64,000 nucleotides of DNA, taken from Solirubrobacter sp963837485. GTDB taxonomy: Bacteria; Actinomycetota; Thermoleophilia; Solirubrobacterales; Solirubrobacteraceae. The translations under genes were made by a program, and so were the position numbers. The stretch lies in NCBI GenBank assembly GCA_963837485.1, contig CAWINP010000002.1, positions 186,001 to 250,000 on the forward strand, in the 5' to 3' direction. The notes beneath the pieces were generated by a model. It was not told the origin of the DNA, searched no databases, and saw only the letters and a list, made by a program, of their open reading frames with translations. Below are positions 35,221 to 47,046 of the stretch, piece after piece; the stretch's first letter is position 1; each line of letters opens with the position of its first letter.

Positions 35221-36244
35221 CGGCGGGCGTCGCCGCCGCCGGTGTCGGCGTCGGCGTCGGCTTCGGGCCGTTCTTGCAGTCGGAGGTGCGGTAGCCCGCC
35301 GAGCACTCCGTCCGCCCGCGCCAGCGCGCGTTGAAGGCCTTCACGAAGCGATCCAGCGACTTCTGCTTGTTCTGGGCCTGCAGCGTCTGCTTGATCGTGG
35401 GCCCGGCCTGCTCGAGCGACTGCTTGCTGCCGGGGGTGACGCCCGTGACCTCGAACACGAAGTAGCCGAACTGTGTCTTCAGCGGCCCGCTGACCTCGTT
35501 CTTGGGAGCCGAGAACACGGCCGCGTCGAGGTCCTTGTCGAGCGCGCCCTTCGCCTGCCCCGGCACCTTGCCCGCCGCCGCCTTGCTCTGCTCGTCGACC
35601 GAGAAGCGCTGGGTGACCGTCTTCCACGACTGGCCGGCGTCGAGCGCGTTGCGAGCCTGGCGCGCGTGCGCGGCGTCCTTGGTCAGCACGACGCGCAGGT
35701 CGCGCTTCTCGGGCTGCACGAACTTCGCCTGGTTCTTCGCGTAGAAGTCGGCGATCGCCTGGTCGCTGACCGTGCCGCCGTTGCCGGCGACCTTGGTGCT
35801 CAGCTTCGTCGAGAGCAGCGAGACGCGGACGCGCTGCAGGACGTCGCCGTTGCTCTGGCCGGAGCTCTTGAGGTACTTCTCGTAGTCGCCGGCCTTCGGG
35901 AAGCCCTGCTTCTTCTGGTCGTCCAGGCTCTTCTTGACGTCCGCGTCGGACACCTTCACGCCCTGGTCGGACGCCTCGCCGGAGAGCCAGCGGGCGGAGA
36001 TCAGGAAGCGCAGCGTGTTCTCGCGCAGCTGGGCGGCCGTCGGCTTGGCCGCGCCCTGCTGCTGCTGCGCCTGCTGGGCGGCCTCCTTGGTGAAGACGTT
36101 AAGCCAGTGCGAGTAGTCGGCGCGCGGAATCGTGTCGCCGTCGACCGTCGCCACGGCGTTGCCGGGAACGCCTCCGCATCCGGAGACCAGGGCGCCTCCG
36201 CCGATCAGGGCGGAGGCGCAGAGCGCGATTCGGGCCGCTCGCAG
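35204..36244 (-). CDS. PpiC-type peptidyl-prolyl isomerase lipoprotein, second of a tandem pair, non-standard start
   Basis: A SurA/PrsA-like foldase. It has a SurA-N-like helical region, then a parvulin domain (EKRDLRVVLTKDAAHARQAR, LDKDLDAAVFSAPKNEVSGP, FGYFVFEVTGVTPG) and the tail ECSAGYRTSDCKNGPKPTPT shared with its neighbour. A signal peptide with lipobox (LVSGC, followed by GGVPGN) is open in frame upstream of the first GTG at 36154. No ATG, GTG or TTG precedes it after the TAG of the previous gene (36254). CTG at 36244 yields MRAARIALCASALIGG-like and has AGG eight bases before; ATC at 36250 is the other option. The GTG start would give a cytosolic protein without a lipobox, unlike its paralogue. 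Confidence 0.78.
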   Translation of the reverse strand: MRAARIALCASALIGGGALVSGCGGVPGNAVATVDGDTIPRADYSHWLNVFTKEAAQQAQQQQGAAKPTAAQLRENTLRFLISARWLSGEASDQGVKVSDADVKKSLDDQKKQGFPKAGDYEKYLKSSGQSNGDVLQRVRVSLLSTKLSTKVAGNGGTVSDQAIADFYAKNQAKFVQPEKRDLRVVLTKDAAHARQARNALDAGQSWKTVTQRFSVDEQSKAAAGKVPGQAKGALDKDLDAAVFSAPKNEVSGPLKTQFGYFVFEVTGVTPGSKQSLEQAGPTIKQTLQAQNKQKSLDRFVKAFNARWRGRTECSAGYRTSDCKNGPKPTPTPTPAAATPAGAQTG

Positions 36245-36253
36245 GACGATCGC

Positions 36254-37372
36254 CTACTGACCCACGGTCGGCGTGGGAGTCGGCGTCGCCTTCGGGCCGT
36301 TCTTGCAGTCGGAGGTCTTGTAGCCCTCCGAGCACTCCGTCTTCGCCTTCCAGCGCTTCGTGAAGTCCTTCACGAAGGTGTCCAGCGCCTTCTGCTGGTT
36401 CTGCGACTGGAGCGTCTGCTTGATCGTGTCCTTGGCCTCGGCGAGCGTCTGCTGCGACGCCGGCGTGGCCTTGGTGACCTCGAAGACGTAGTAGCCGTAC
36501 TGGGTCTTCACCGGACCCATGAGCTTGTTCTTGTCCGCCGAGAAGACCGCGTCGTCGAGCTGCTTGTCGAGCGTGCCCTTGGCCTGCGCCGGGAGCTTGC
36601 CGCCGGCCGCCTTCGACGTGTCGTCGATCGAGTACTTCTTGGCGACCGTCTTCCACGAGTCGCCGCCCTTGAGCGCGTCGTAGGCCTGCTGGGCCTGCGC
36701 CTTCTCCTTGGTCAGGACGACGCGCAGGTCGCGCTTCTCAGGCTGGGCGAAGCGCGCCTTGTTCTTGTTGTAGAAGTCCTGGATCGCCTGGTCGGAGACC
36801 TGGTCCTTGCCCTTGATGACCTTGTCGCGGATCTTGTTCGACAGCAGGTCGAGCTTGACGCGCTGCTTGATGTCGGCCTCGGACTGGCCGGAGGTCTTGA
36901 GGAACTTCTGGTAGTCGGCGTCCTTCGGGAAGCTCTGCTTCTTCTGCTCGTTGAAGGACTTCGTCACGTCGGCTTCGGTGACCTTGATGTCCATCGAGTC
37001 CGCCTCGCCCTGGATCCACTTGAACGAGATCAGAAGCTGGAGGACCTGGTCGCGCAGCTGCCCGTACTCCTGCTTGCACTGCGTCTTGAGCTGGGCGTCG
37101 GTCACGTTCGGCTGGCCCTTGGCCGGCTTCGGCGTGTTCTTGCGCTTGGTCGCGACGCACTTCGCATAGTCCGGCGGATCGGGCACCGCGGCGGTCGCCT
37201 GGCCCGACGACTTCGCCGCGACCGTCAGCCAGTGGCTGAAGTCCGACTTGCTGACGGAATCGCCGTCAACGGTCGCCACGGAGTTGCCGGGCACTCCGCC
37301 GCAGGCTGCGACGGTCGCGCTTACGCCCAGCAGGGCGCAGGCGCTGAAGATGAGACGGGACGCCTTAGTCAT
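36254..37372 (-). CDS. PpiC-type peptidyl-prolyl isomerase lipoprotein, first of a tandem pair
   Basis: A 372-residue lipoprotein foldase. The signal peptide MTKASRLIFSACALLGVSAT ends in the lipobox VAAC, followed by GGVPGNSVATVDGD. A SurA-N-like region (DQVLQLLISFKWIQGEADS) precedes the parvulin domain (PEKRDLRVVLTKEKAQAQQA, YGYYVFEVTKATPASQ), and the tail ECSEGYKTSDCKNGPKATPT matches the downstream paralogue. It should fold exported proteins at the outer face of the membrane, like PrsA. Start at 37372 gives a correct signal peptide; a frame further up to 37402 adds ten residues. The stop TAG is separated from the paralogue only by the codons GCG ATC GTC. Confidence 0.9.
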   Translation of the reverse strand: MTKASRLIFSACALLGVSATVAACGGVPGNSVATVDGDSVSKSDFSHWLTVAAKSSGQATAAVPDPPDYAKCVATKRKNTPKPAKGQPNVTDAQLKTQCKQEYGQLRDQVLQLLISFKWIQGEADSMDIKVTEADVTKSFNEQKKQSFPKDADYQKFLKTSGQSEADIKQRVKLDLLSNKIRDKVIKGKDQVSDQAIQDFYNKNKARFAQPEKRDLRVVLTKEKAQAQQAYDALKGGDSWKTVAKKYSIDDTSKAAGGKLPAQAKGTLDKQLDDAVFSADKNKLMGPVKTQYGYYVFEVTKATPASQQTLAEAKDTIKQTLQSQNQQKALDTFVKDFTKRWKAKTECSEGYKTSDCKNGPKATPTPTPTVGQ

Positions 37373-37503
37373 GAAGAGTGCTCGAGAAGGGGACGTGGAC
37401 AATTGCCCGGTGGCTCGGAATACCGGCGCAAGGAGATGACCTTCTCCCGAGTTCGCATGGTAGCGGCGGGTTTCGGGTAGCCGCTCATCTTTTGACTGGA
37501 CCT

Positions 37504-40821
<3,318 letters not shown>

Positions 40822-40865
40822 GCTTCGCGCCCGCTCGGGGTGCCCGGCGGGTCGTGTGACTCAGT

Positions 40866-41600
40866 CTACGAACGAGCGAGCATGTTCAGGCGCACGTAGT
40901 CGACGACTACCGGCTGATCGAGCTCCGCGATCACCGCGTCGACGTAGCCGTCGCGGTCCGGCTCGGGCATGCGGTCCAGGTGCGCGCCGAGCACGACGGT
41001 GGCGAGGAACTCGCGCGGGTCCTCGGGCGACACCGGCCACTGCTGGCTCCAGGTCCAGACATCATTGAAGCCGGCGCGGGTGAGACGTCTCGCCGTCTCC
41101 TTGGTCGTCGCGAAGTTCCACGGCCCGGGCCAGCCCCTCAGGTCAGGGTGGTCGACGCGCCTGGCCGCCGCCTCGACGTTGGCGACGTTGCCGAACGCGC
41201 CGCACTGGGCGACCAGCCGGCCGCCGGGCTTCAGCGCCGCGTGCAGGCGTCCGAAGAGGCGTTCGTGGTCTTTGATCCAGTGGAACGTCGCGGTCGAGAG
41301 GATCGCGTCGACCGGCTCCTCGAGCGCGAGCTCGAGCAGGTCCTGCTGGAAGACCTGCACGCTGTCGCCGAAGCGTTCCTTCGCCTGATCGACCATGGCC
41401 TGCGAGCCGTCGACCGCGAGCAGCTCGCCGCGCGGGAGGCGCTCCAGCAGCGCCGCGGTCACGCGGCCGGTGCCGCAGCCGGCGTCGAGCACGCGCTCGT
41501 CGCCGTCGAGCTCCAGCCGGTCCAGCACGTCGCGGCCCCACTGCTCCTGCGGTCCGGACACGCGCTCGTACGAGGCGGCGTTCCATTCACGCGGCGGCAT
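40866..41600 (-). CDS. Class I SAM-dependent methyltransferase (trans-aconitate methyltransferase-like)
   Basis: A 244-residue methyltransferase. The SAM-binding motif is VLDAGCGTGRVTAALLERLP near residue 38; the acidic strand end is LLAVDGSQAMVDQAK. The motif IV region is EPVDAILSTATFHWIKDHER, the His-Trp pair being typical of Tam-like enzymes. The N-terminal WNAASYERVSGPQEQWG is also Tam-like. Small-molecule carboxylates are plausible substrates. The ATG at 41600 lies inside the first of two ATACGCGTG repeats shared with the 3' end of the upstream gene. Confidence 0.88.
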   Translation of the reverse strand: MPPREWNAASYERVSGPQEQWGRDVLDRLELDGDERVLDAGCGTGRVTAALLERLPRGELLAVDGSQAMVDQAKERFGDSVQVFQQDLLELALEEPVDAILSTATFHWIKDHERLFGRLHAALKPGGRLVAQCGAFGNVANVEAAARRVDHPDLRGWPGPWNFATTKETARRLTRAGFNDVWTWSQQWPVSPEDPREFLATVVLGAHLDRMPEPDRDGYVDAVIAELDQPVVVDYVRLNMLARS

Positions 41601-41627
41601 ACGCGTGTACGTTATCGCATACGCGTG
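41597..41627 (-). promoter_or_regulatory. Direct repeats GCATACGCGTG at the methyltransferase start
   Basis: GCATACGCGTG occurs at 41597-41607 and 41617-41627, 20 bases apart (two helical turns), each with a palindromic ACGCGT core. The first covers the methyltransferase ATG, the second the C-terminal codons and stop of the upstream gene. A repressor site is possible; part of the similarity may be coincidental coding sequence. Confidence 0.4.
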
Positions 41628-42640
41628 CCGAGCACGACCACGATGCGGGCGTCCTCGGACGCACCGAATCGCCGCTGGAGGACCGAGGCCGTGTTCCCGC
41701 CGGATGCGGCGCCGATCCGGTGCGCGATCGCGTTCGCCAGCGGGAAGTCCTCCCCGCGGATGGCGAACACCGTCGTCTGTGCGAAGCCCCGCTTGGCGTT
41801 GTCGGCGGCCGGGCGTGCACCGAGCAGCGGCTCGAGCTCATCCGCCAGCCGGGCGGCGCGCCCCTCGCTCCGGGACGCGTTGAGTATCTGCACCCGCGGC
41901 ACGTCACGCTCGAAGGCGACCTTGAGCGGGGCGCCGTCGCCCAGTTGGTCGACGACGTTGTCGGTCGCCAGCGCCCCGACCACGCGGTTGTTCTGCGTGA
42001 GACGCACCCAGCGCACGCCGTCGGGAACGACGCCGGCGAGGTGCTGGCCGACGCGCATGAATGCGCGTCCCTCGCGGATGTCAGCCGGCGTGAAGCACGC
42101 CCAGTTCGCCGGCGCGACCAGGCAGGCGCCCGGCCCGCGCGCCTCGCCGCCGCCGCAGGCGAGCGGCTTGGTGCGCAGGTCGCCGGTCGGCACCAGGTAC
42201 AGCAAGGGCGCCCCGGCGCGGCGGACCGCGCTGGGGTCGAAGCCGCCGACGGGCAGCCAGGTCTGCAGCGGCGGGGCGGAGACACGCAGCTGGTCGCCGC
42301 CGTTGTAGGACCGGCGCAGCACGGACAGCTGGCGGCTCAGCTCGTCCGGCGGCGGCACGCCGGGCACGGCGGGGAACGTCGTGAGGCCCGGCGACGGCGG
42401 CGTTCCGTCGCACGCGCGGATCGGCGGCGCGACCGGCACGGCGAACGCGCCGGGGCGCGGGGTGCCGGACGGCGGCGCCTCGCTCGGGCGCAGGGTGAGG
42501 ACGGCGGCGACGAGCACGGCCGCGACGGCGACGGCGACGGCCGGCCCGCGCCAGGCGATCCGTGGGCGCGGTCGGTGGGCGGCACGGCGGCGCGCGGCGG
42601 CCAGCAGCTCGGCCTCGAGGTCCTGGACGAAGTCGGTCAT
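41612..42640 (-). CDS. Membrane partner of ECF sigma factor with LytR_C-like domain
   Basis: A 342-residue single-span protein. The short cytosolic N-terminus (MTDFVQDLEAELLAAARRRA) has the position of an anti-sigma helix. The span is AVAVAVAAVLVAAVLTL, and the outer part is Cys-containing (RACDGTPP, LACGGGEARGPGACLV, NWACFTPADI). Toward the end, VQILNASRSEGRAARLADEL resembles the LytR_C domain found at the C-terminus of many actinobacterial wall proteins. It starts by overlapping the ECF sigma gene by four bases, with a GGAGGGACC ribosome site. Interpretation as the cognate anti-sigma or sensor is inference from that coupling. Confidence 0.75.
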   Translation of the reverse strand: MTDFVQDLEAELLAAARRRAAHRPRPRIAWRGPAVAVAVAAVLVAAVLTLRPSEAPPSGTPRPGAFAVPVAPPIRACDGTPPSPGLTTFPAVPGVPPPDELSRQLSVLRRSYNGGDQLRVSAPPLQTWLPVGGFDPSAVRRAGAPLLYLVPTGDLRTKPLACGGGEARGPGACLVAPANWACFTPADIREGRAFMRVGQHLAGVVPDGVRWVRLTQNNRVVGALATDNVVDQLGDGAPLKVAFERDVPRVQILNASRSEGRAARLADELEPLLGARPAADNAKRGFAQTTVFAIRGEDFPLANAIAHRIGAASGGNTASVLQRRFGASEDARIVVVLGTRMR

Positions 42641-43191
42641 GGTCCCTCCAGTCGCGAGCGCAGTCCTGCGAGCCCGCGCGAGACCCGCTTGCGGACGACG
42701 GACTCGGACGTGCGTGCCTGGCTGGCGATCTCCGCGTACTCGCGCTCGTCGAGCACGCGGGCGAGCACCGCCTTGCGCTGGTCGGGCGGAAGCGCGGCAA
42801 GTCCCTCGTGCAGGATTGCCGCCGTCGCGTCGGCCGCGGCGAGCGCCTCGACGCGCTCGATCGCCTCGTCGGTCAGCGTCAGCGGCGCCATCCCGAGCCG
42901 GCGGCGGGCGCGATCTTCGACCACCCCGCGGCGTTGCGCGTGCGAGAGCTGGCGGCGGGCGATCCCGTACAGCCACGCCGCCGCCGGGCCCTTGTCGGCC
43001 CGGAAGCGGTGGGCGCCGTCGAGCGCGGCCGCGAACGTCTCCGCAGTCAGGTCGGCGGCGAGCTCCGCGTCGCGGGTGCGGCGCACGAAGTACGCGAGCA
43101 GCGGCGTGACATGGCGGCGATAGAGGACCGCGAACGCCTCGGGCTCGGCCCGGGTGGCGGCGAGCAGGTCGTCGTCGGAGCGCGCATCCAT
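42637..43191 (-). CDS. ECF-family RNA polymerase sigma factor
   Basis: A 184-residue sigma factor with regions 2 (EAFAVLYRRHVTPLLAYFVR, RDAELAADLTAETFAAAL, AWLYGIARRQLSHAQRRG) and 4 (LPPDQRKAVLARVLDEREYA, TSESVVRKRVSRGLAGLRSR). No extension. The next gene overlaps it by four bases and encodes a single-span protein, the usual arrangement of a sigma factor with a membrane-bound regulator. It is separated by about 40 bases from the decapitated AOC-like gene downstream of the LuxR gene. Confidence 0.93.
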   Translation of the reverse strand: MDARSDDDLLAATRAEPEAFAVLYRRHVTPLLAYFVRRTRDAELAADLTAETFAAALDGAHRFRADKGPAAAWLYGIARRQLSHAQRRGVVEDRARRRLGMAPLTLTDEAIERVEALAAADATAAILHEGLAALPPDQRKAVLARVLDEREYAEIASQARTSESVVRKRVSRGLAGLRSRLEGP

Positions 43192-43231
43192 CTGCCTCCC
43201 ACTTAGCGTCCTGCCCGCCGCTTGTGACCGG

Positions 43232-43672
43232 CTAGCTCAGGTCGAACGCGAGCGTCGCCGGCTGCGGGCCGGCCTCGGAGACCGTCAGCCGGCCATGCGC
43301 CCGCTTGAACGCGCCGGTGCCGCCGGTGATCGCCTGCGTGAACGGGGTCGTCTCCTCCTGCGCGGAGGTGACCAGGCCCGTTGCGCCGATGTCGCCGGTG
43401 GGCAGGTGCGTGACGTTCTCGCACTGGGCGGTGAACGCGTGAGTGGTCGCATCGAGGCGGACCATCGTGCAGACCACATGGCTCTCGCCAACGCGCTTGG
43501 CGCCCGCGAACACGTCCATCGTGATGACCTGCTGGTCACCGAGGCTGGGGCCCGGCTTGCCGAGATCGACCTGCTCGACGGCGAGCGTCTTGCCGGTCAG
43601 GTTGAAGTCGCCGCCGTCGCCGTGCTTGTCGGCGTGGGCGGTCGCGGCGACATTGGGGACCGCCCCGAGGCT
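43232..43672 (-). pseudogene. Allene-oxide-cyclase-like barrel protein lacking a start and complete signal peptide
   Basis: The reading frame continues directly from the TAA of the LuxR gene as AGC CTC GGG GCG GTC. It encodes the last residues of an export signal (GAVPNVAATAHA) and then a mature domain (ADKHGDGGDFNLTGKTLAVE). The body contains VCTMVRLDATTHAFTAQCEN and the signature FTQAITGGTGAFKRAHGRLT, typical of AOC/dirigent-like barrels. No ATG, GTG or TTG lies before the first conserved residues. The only Met (in ITMDVFAG) would cut off more than a third. The simplest reading is loss of the 5' end by a deletion or insertion that joined it to the LuxR gene; use of a rare start is less likely. 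Confidence 0.6.
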
Positions 43673-46582
43673 TTACCCCAGTGCGCGCGGGAGCTGCGAG
43701 CGCGAGGAGATGTCGAGCTTGCGGTAGGTGCTGGTGAGATGCACCTCGATCGTCTTCTCGGTCAGGAACAGCGCCTGCGCGATCTCGCGGTTGGTCATTC
43801 CGTCGGCGGCCATGCGGGCGACGCGCTGCTCGGACGCGGTCAGCTTGCTGCGGCTCTCGATCGGGTCCCGGCGCGGGCGGGCGCCGGCGGCCACGAGCTC
43901 GTCATGGGCACGGGCGGCGATCGCGGTCGCGCCGCACGCGGCCGCGAGCTCCACGGCCTCGCGCAGGGGCTCCCGGGCGTCGGTGCGGCGGCCGGCGCGG
44001 CGCTGCGCGGCGCCGAGCGCGAGGAGGCTGAGCGCGAGCTCGAGCCGCGCGGGCGAGGGGCGCAGCACGGCCACGGACTCGCCGAGCAGATCGAGGGCCT
44101 CCGACGGGCCGGCCGCGTTCGCGGCGCGACCACGGGCCGCCGCCGGCGAGCGATCCGCGGCGGCGGCGAGCCCGGCGGCGCGCAGCGACATCCCGAGCGC
44201 GCGGTCGTCGCCGAACGCTCTCGAGCGCGCCAGGTCCTCCGCCGCCAGCTCGCGCGCCTCGTCGGCGCGCCCGAGCTCCGCGAGCAGCGTCACGGCGTCC
44301 GCCCGCCAGCTCGAGTAGGCCGGCGTCGTCACGCCCCAGGCCTCCTCCATGCGCCCGCACGCGCGCAGATCCGCGAGCGCCTCCTCGTGCTTGCCGCCCG
44401 CGGTCAGCAGGCGGGCGTGGACGTTGCGCGTCAGCACGGACGCGCGGCCCGCGAGCGGCTCGGCGTCCATGTCCGCGTCGCGCCACACGGCGGCGGCGCC
44501 GGCGACATCGCCCTCGGCGAGCCGGATCTCGACGAGCGCGAGCACTCCCGGGCGGACCATGAAGCTCGGGTGCTCGCGCGCGTTCTCGGCATCCGCCTCC
44601 GCCTCGGTGAGGTTCCCGCGCCGCCACCACACGCCCGCGCGCAGGTGCGAGGCGTTCGCGAAGCCGAGCTGCGAGCCGTGCCGCTGCGCATGGTCGAGGA
44701 TGAGCGTGAACGCCTCCGTGGCCTCCTCCAGCGCGCCGGCGAAGAACAGCGCGAGCGGGGCGACGTAGATGGCGGGCGTGCCAGGGCCGGGGTCGCGCAT
44801 CAGGCCGGGGAGCGCGCGGCGGGCGAGCTCGATCGCGCGAGCCGCGCTGCCGGACGTCGCCTCCCGGTAGGCGATCCCGCCCGTGAACAGGTGCTCGCCG
44901 GCCGTGCGCGGGGCCTCGACGTCGGCCTTGAAGCGCGACCGCGCGCGGCGGGCGAGCGCGAACGCGGCCAGGTTGCCCTGCGACGCTGCCGCGCGGATCG
45001 CCTGCAACAGCAGCCCGAGCTCGCGCTCGGATTCGGGCAGCGCGTCGATCGCCTCGCCGAGCGCGGCGACCGCGTCCTCGGGGCGGTCGCTGAGCTGAAG
45101 CGCCAGGCCCAGGTCGGCGGCGGCGTGCGCGCGCTCGGCGGGATCGGGGAGCTTCGCGACGGCGGATTGCAGGCGCGCGGCCGCCTCGTCGGTGTTCCCG
45201 CGCTGCAGCTCGGCGGTCCCCAGCTCGCGCAGCACATACGGCTCGTCGTCGGGCGCCGGGGGCTCGCGCAGCGCCCGGCGAAGGTGGCTTGCCGCAACCT
45301 CGAGGTCACCGCGCCGGCGCGCGCCCGCGGCGGCCTCGCGAAGCACCCGTACGGCCTCGGGATCGCCGGCCGGATCGCACTTGTGCCGGTGGACGGCGAC
45401 GCGCTCGGCCGACGCGCCCGCCTCGCCGAGCAGCCGCGCCGCCCGCGCATGCGCCTGCGAGCGATCGGCCGGGCCAAGCTCCGCGTATACGCTGGCCTGC
45501 ACGAGCGGATGGGCGAAGGAGAACGCCCGCGTCGCCGCGAGGCCAGGTCCCAGCGGCTGCGGTGCGGGCGCACGCCGGCGCACGGCGCCGGACCCCGCGA
45601 GCTCCGGCGCGTCGTCGGGCGGCGGGGCGAAGATCGCGGCGGCGACGAGCGCGTCGGCGGCCGCGGCCGCCTCGGGCATGTCGAGCTCGGCGAAGCGGGC
45701 CGCGAGCGGGAGCTCGGCGCAGTCGCCGAGGATCACCGCGGAGCGCGCCAGGGCGGAGGCCGCCGGCGGGAGGCGGCGCAGCCGCGCGAGCGCGGCGCGG
45801 CTGACGGTCCGCGAGGTCTGGCGGGCGACGAGCGCCGCTCCGGCCGCGGTCGGGGCGACGCCGGCCAGCTCGCGCACGAGCTCGCCGAGCAGGAACGGGT
45901 TGCCGCCGGTGACCTCGCGGCAGGCGGCGACGAACGCGGGGTCGGCCGGGCCGAGCGCACGCTCGACGACGCGGCCGACCGCCTCCTCGCTCAGCCCTCC
46001 CGGATCGAGCACGGTCACCGCGGGATGGGTCGCGAGGACGTCGAGCACCTGCTGCCCGTCGCCGGCGTCGTCGGGCCGCGCGGCCGCCGCGATCGCGACC
46101 GGCATGCCGTCCAGCCGCTGGACGAGGTACGCGAGCCACCGCAGCGATGCAAGATCGGCCCAGTGCAGGTCGTCGACGAGCACGAGCAGCGGGGCGCGGG
46201 CCGCGAGGTTCGCGGTCAGCCAGTAGAGCCCGTGCAGCGCCGCCGGCCCGGCCTCGACGGCGGCCGCCGAGTCCTCGAGCACGGGCGCGGCCAGCGCAGC
46301 CGCGCCGGTCAGCAGCTCGGGCTCCAGCGCGGACTCGAGCAGCTGGCGCGCGACGGCGTAGGGAAAGTCGCGCTCGAGCTCGGAACCGCGCGCCGCAAGC
46401 ACGCGCACGTCCTCGCCCGCCGCCGCGCGGGCGCAGCCGAGCAGCCGCGTCTTGCCGATCCCCGGCGGCCCCTCGATGAGCAGCGCGCCACCGGCGCCCG
46501 TCCGCGCCGCCTCCAGCACGGCGCCGACCGCGTAGATCTCGCGGTCGCGTTCCTCGAGCGAGGGTTCGGCGAGGGCGGTCAC
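43673..46582 (-). CDS. Large LuxR-family regulator with AAA ATPase domain (LAL/MalT-like)
   Basis: A 969-residue regulator. The N-terminal AAA domain has Walker A GPPGIGKTR (residues 38-46) and a Walker B-like LLVLVDDLHWAD. A long TPR-like helical region fills the middle. The C-terminal LuxR HTH reads LTASEQRVARMAADGMTNRE, then TEKTIEVHLTSTYRKLDISS. Such LAL proteins are ATP-dependent activators, often pathway-specific. The GTG at 46582 immediately precedes the family N-terminus (TALAEPSLEERDREI). A frame reaching 47023 exists, but that extension runs through repeats and is not protein-like. Its stop is directly followed by the truncated AOC-like frame. The target genes are unknown. Confidence 0.92.
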   Translation of the reverse strand: MTALAEPSLEERDREIYAVGAVLEAARTGAGGALLIEGPPGIGKTRLLGCARAAAGEDVRVLAARGSELERDFPYAVARQLLESALEPELLTGAAALAAPVLEDSAAAVEAGPAALHGLYWLTANLAARAPLLVLVDDLHWADLASLRWLAYLVQRLDGMPVAIAAAARPDDAGDGQQVLDVLATHPAVTVLDPGGLSEEAVGRVVERALGPADPAFVAACREVTGGNPFLLGELVRELAGVAPTAAGAALVARQTSRTVSRAALARLRRLPPAASALARSAVILGDCAELPLAARFAELDMPEAAAAADALVAAAIFAPPPDDAPELAGSGAVRRRAPAPQPLGPGLAATRAFSFAHPLVQASVYAELGPADRSQAHARAARLLGEAGASAERVAVHRHKCDPAGDPEAVRVLREAAAGARRRGDLEVAASHLRRALREPPAPDDEPYVLRELGTAELQRGNTDEAAARLQSAVAKLPDPAERAHAAADLGLALQLSDRPEDAVAALGEAIDALPESERELGLLLQAIRAAASQGNLAAFALARRARSRFKADVEAPRTAGEHLFTGGIAYREATSGSAARAIELARRALPGLMRDPGPGTPAIYVAPLALFFAGALEEATEAFTLILDHAQRHGSQLGFANASHLRAGVWWRRGNLTEAEADAENAREHPSFMVRPGVLALVEIRLAEGDVAGAAAVWRDADMDAEPLAGRASVLTRNVHARLLTAGGKHEEALADLRACGRMEEAWGVTTPAYSSWRADAVTLLAELGRADEARELAAEDLARSRAFGDDRALGMSLRAAGLAAAADRSPAAARGRAANAAGPSEALDLLGESVAVLRPSPARLELALSLLALGAAQRRAGRRTDAREPLREAVELAAACGATAIAARAHDELVAAGARPRRDPIESRSKLTASEQRVARMAADGMTNREIAQALFLTEKTIEVHLTSTYRKLDISSRSQLPRALG

Positions 46583-46792
46583 GGGGCGGACGGTACGGCA
46601 GGCCTTGGCGGCTCGCCAGGGGGGTTGACACGAGGTCGCGCGGCGGCGCGGCGCCGATCGGCGCGAGTGCTGCGACGGGCGGCAAGGTCGGCGTGGCCGG
46701 CCCCGACGTTGATGCCGCCATGGGCGGGGCTGCGCTTCGCCGCCGTCGGCGTGGTGTTGCGGGCGGCGTCGCCGCGCCGGCGAACGGCGGGC

Positions 46793-46830
46793 AGTAAGGG
46801 GGTGGGTCGGATCGCCTCGCGGCTCGCGAG
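46793..46830 (+). repeat. Repeat family A, solitary arm
   Basis: TAAGGGGGTGGGTCGGATCG followed by CCTCGCGGCTCGCGAGG matches the right arm of the 21457-21601 element with three or four substitutions over 37 bases, including the same internal hairpin. It is unpaired here: no inverted partner was found nearby. Confidence 0.8.
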
Positions 46831-46871
46831 GGGTCCAGCTCGCGCTGTTCGCGAACTTACACTGAATTACG

Positions 46872-46914
46872 GTGTGGCGGTTTCCTGTCGCATAGCGACA
46901 GATTGCCGCCACAC
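46872..46914. repeat. Interrupted palindrome of 43 bases
   Basis: GTGTGGCGG (46872-46880) pairs with CCGCCACAC (46906-46914), and inside it TGTCGC pairs with GCGACA around ATA, with five-base internal loops of TTTCC and GATTG. The two nested perfect stems are too symmetrical for chance. Operator, recombination site or small structured RNA are all possible. Confidence 0.75.
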
Positions 46915-47046
46915 GGGAGCGCCGACACAATCGAACCCGCCCCCTCGATGCCCGCTGTTCGCCCAGGCCGCGAGGCGTCGCGTCTAGGGATCCGGCTCGG
47001 GGGTCCCCCTGATGTGCGCGCACCGCCGAGCCCCGAACATCGCCGC

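Larger units (their letters stand above)
46583..47046. other. 464-base intergenic region with repeat copy and large palindrome
   Basis: Region between the divergent LuxR and VOC genes. It holds a copy of repeat family A (46793) and an interrupted palindrome (46872-46914). The A+T-rich segment GAACTTACACTGAATTACGG is a plausible promoter zone. The part near 46620 contains TTGACA-like sequence (GGTTGACACGAGG) reading plus. No coding sequence is convincing in it. Confidence 0.55.

Noticed and set aside
43232..43519. Starting the AOC-like gene at the internal ATG (43519)
   Set aside because: Would remove a third of the domain and its signal peptide; the upstream frame encodes conserved residues, so I call the locus truncated.
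46583..47023. N-terminal extension of the LuxR regulator to 47023
   Set aside because: It would translate a dispersed repeat and a palindrome and yields a Arg/Pro-rich sequence unlike the family N-terminus.
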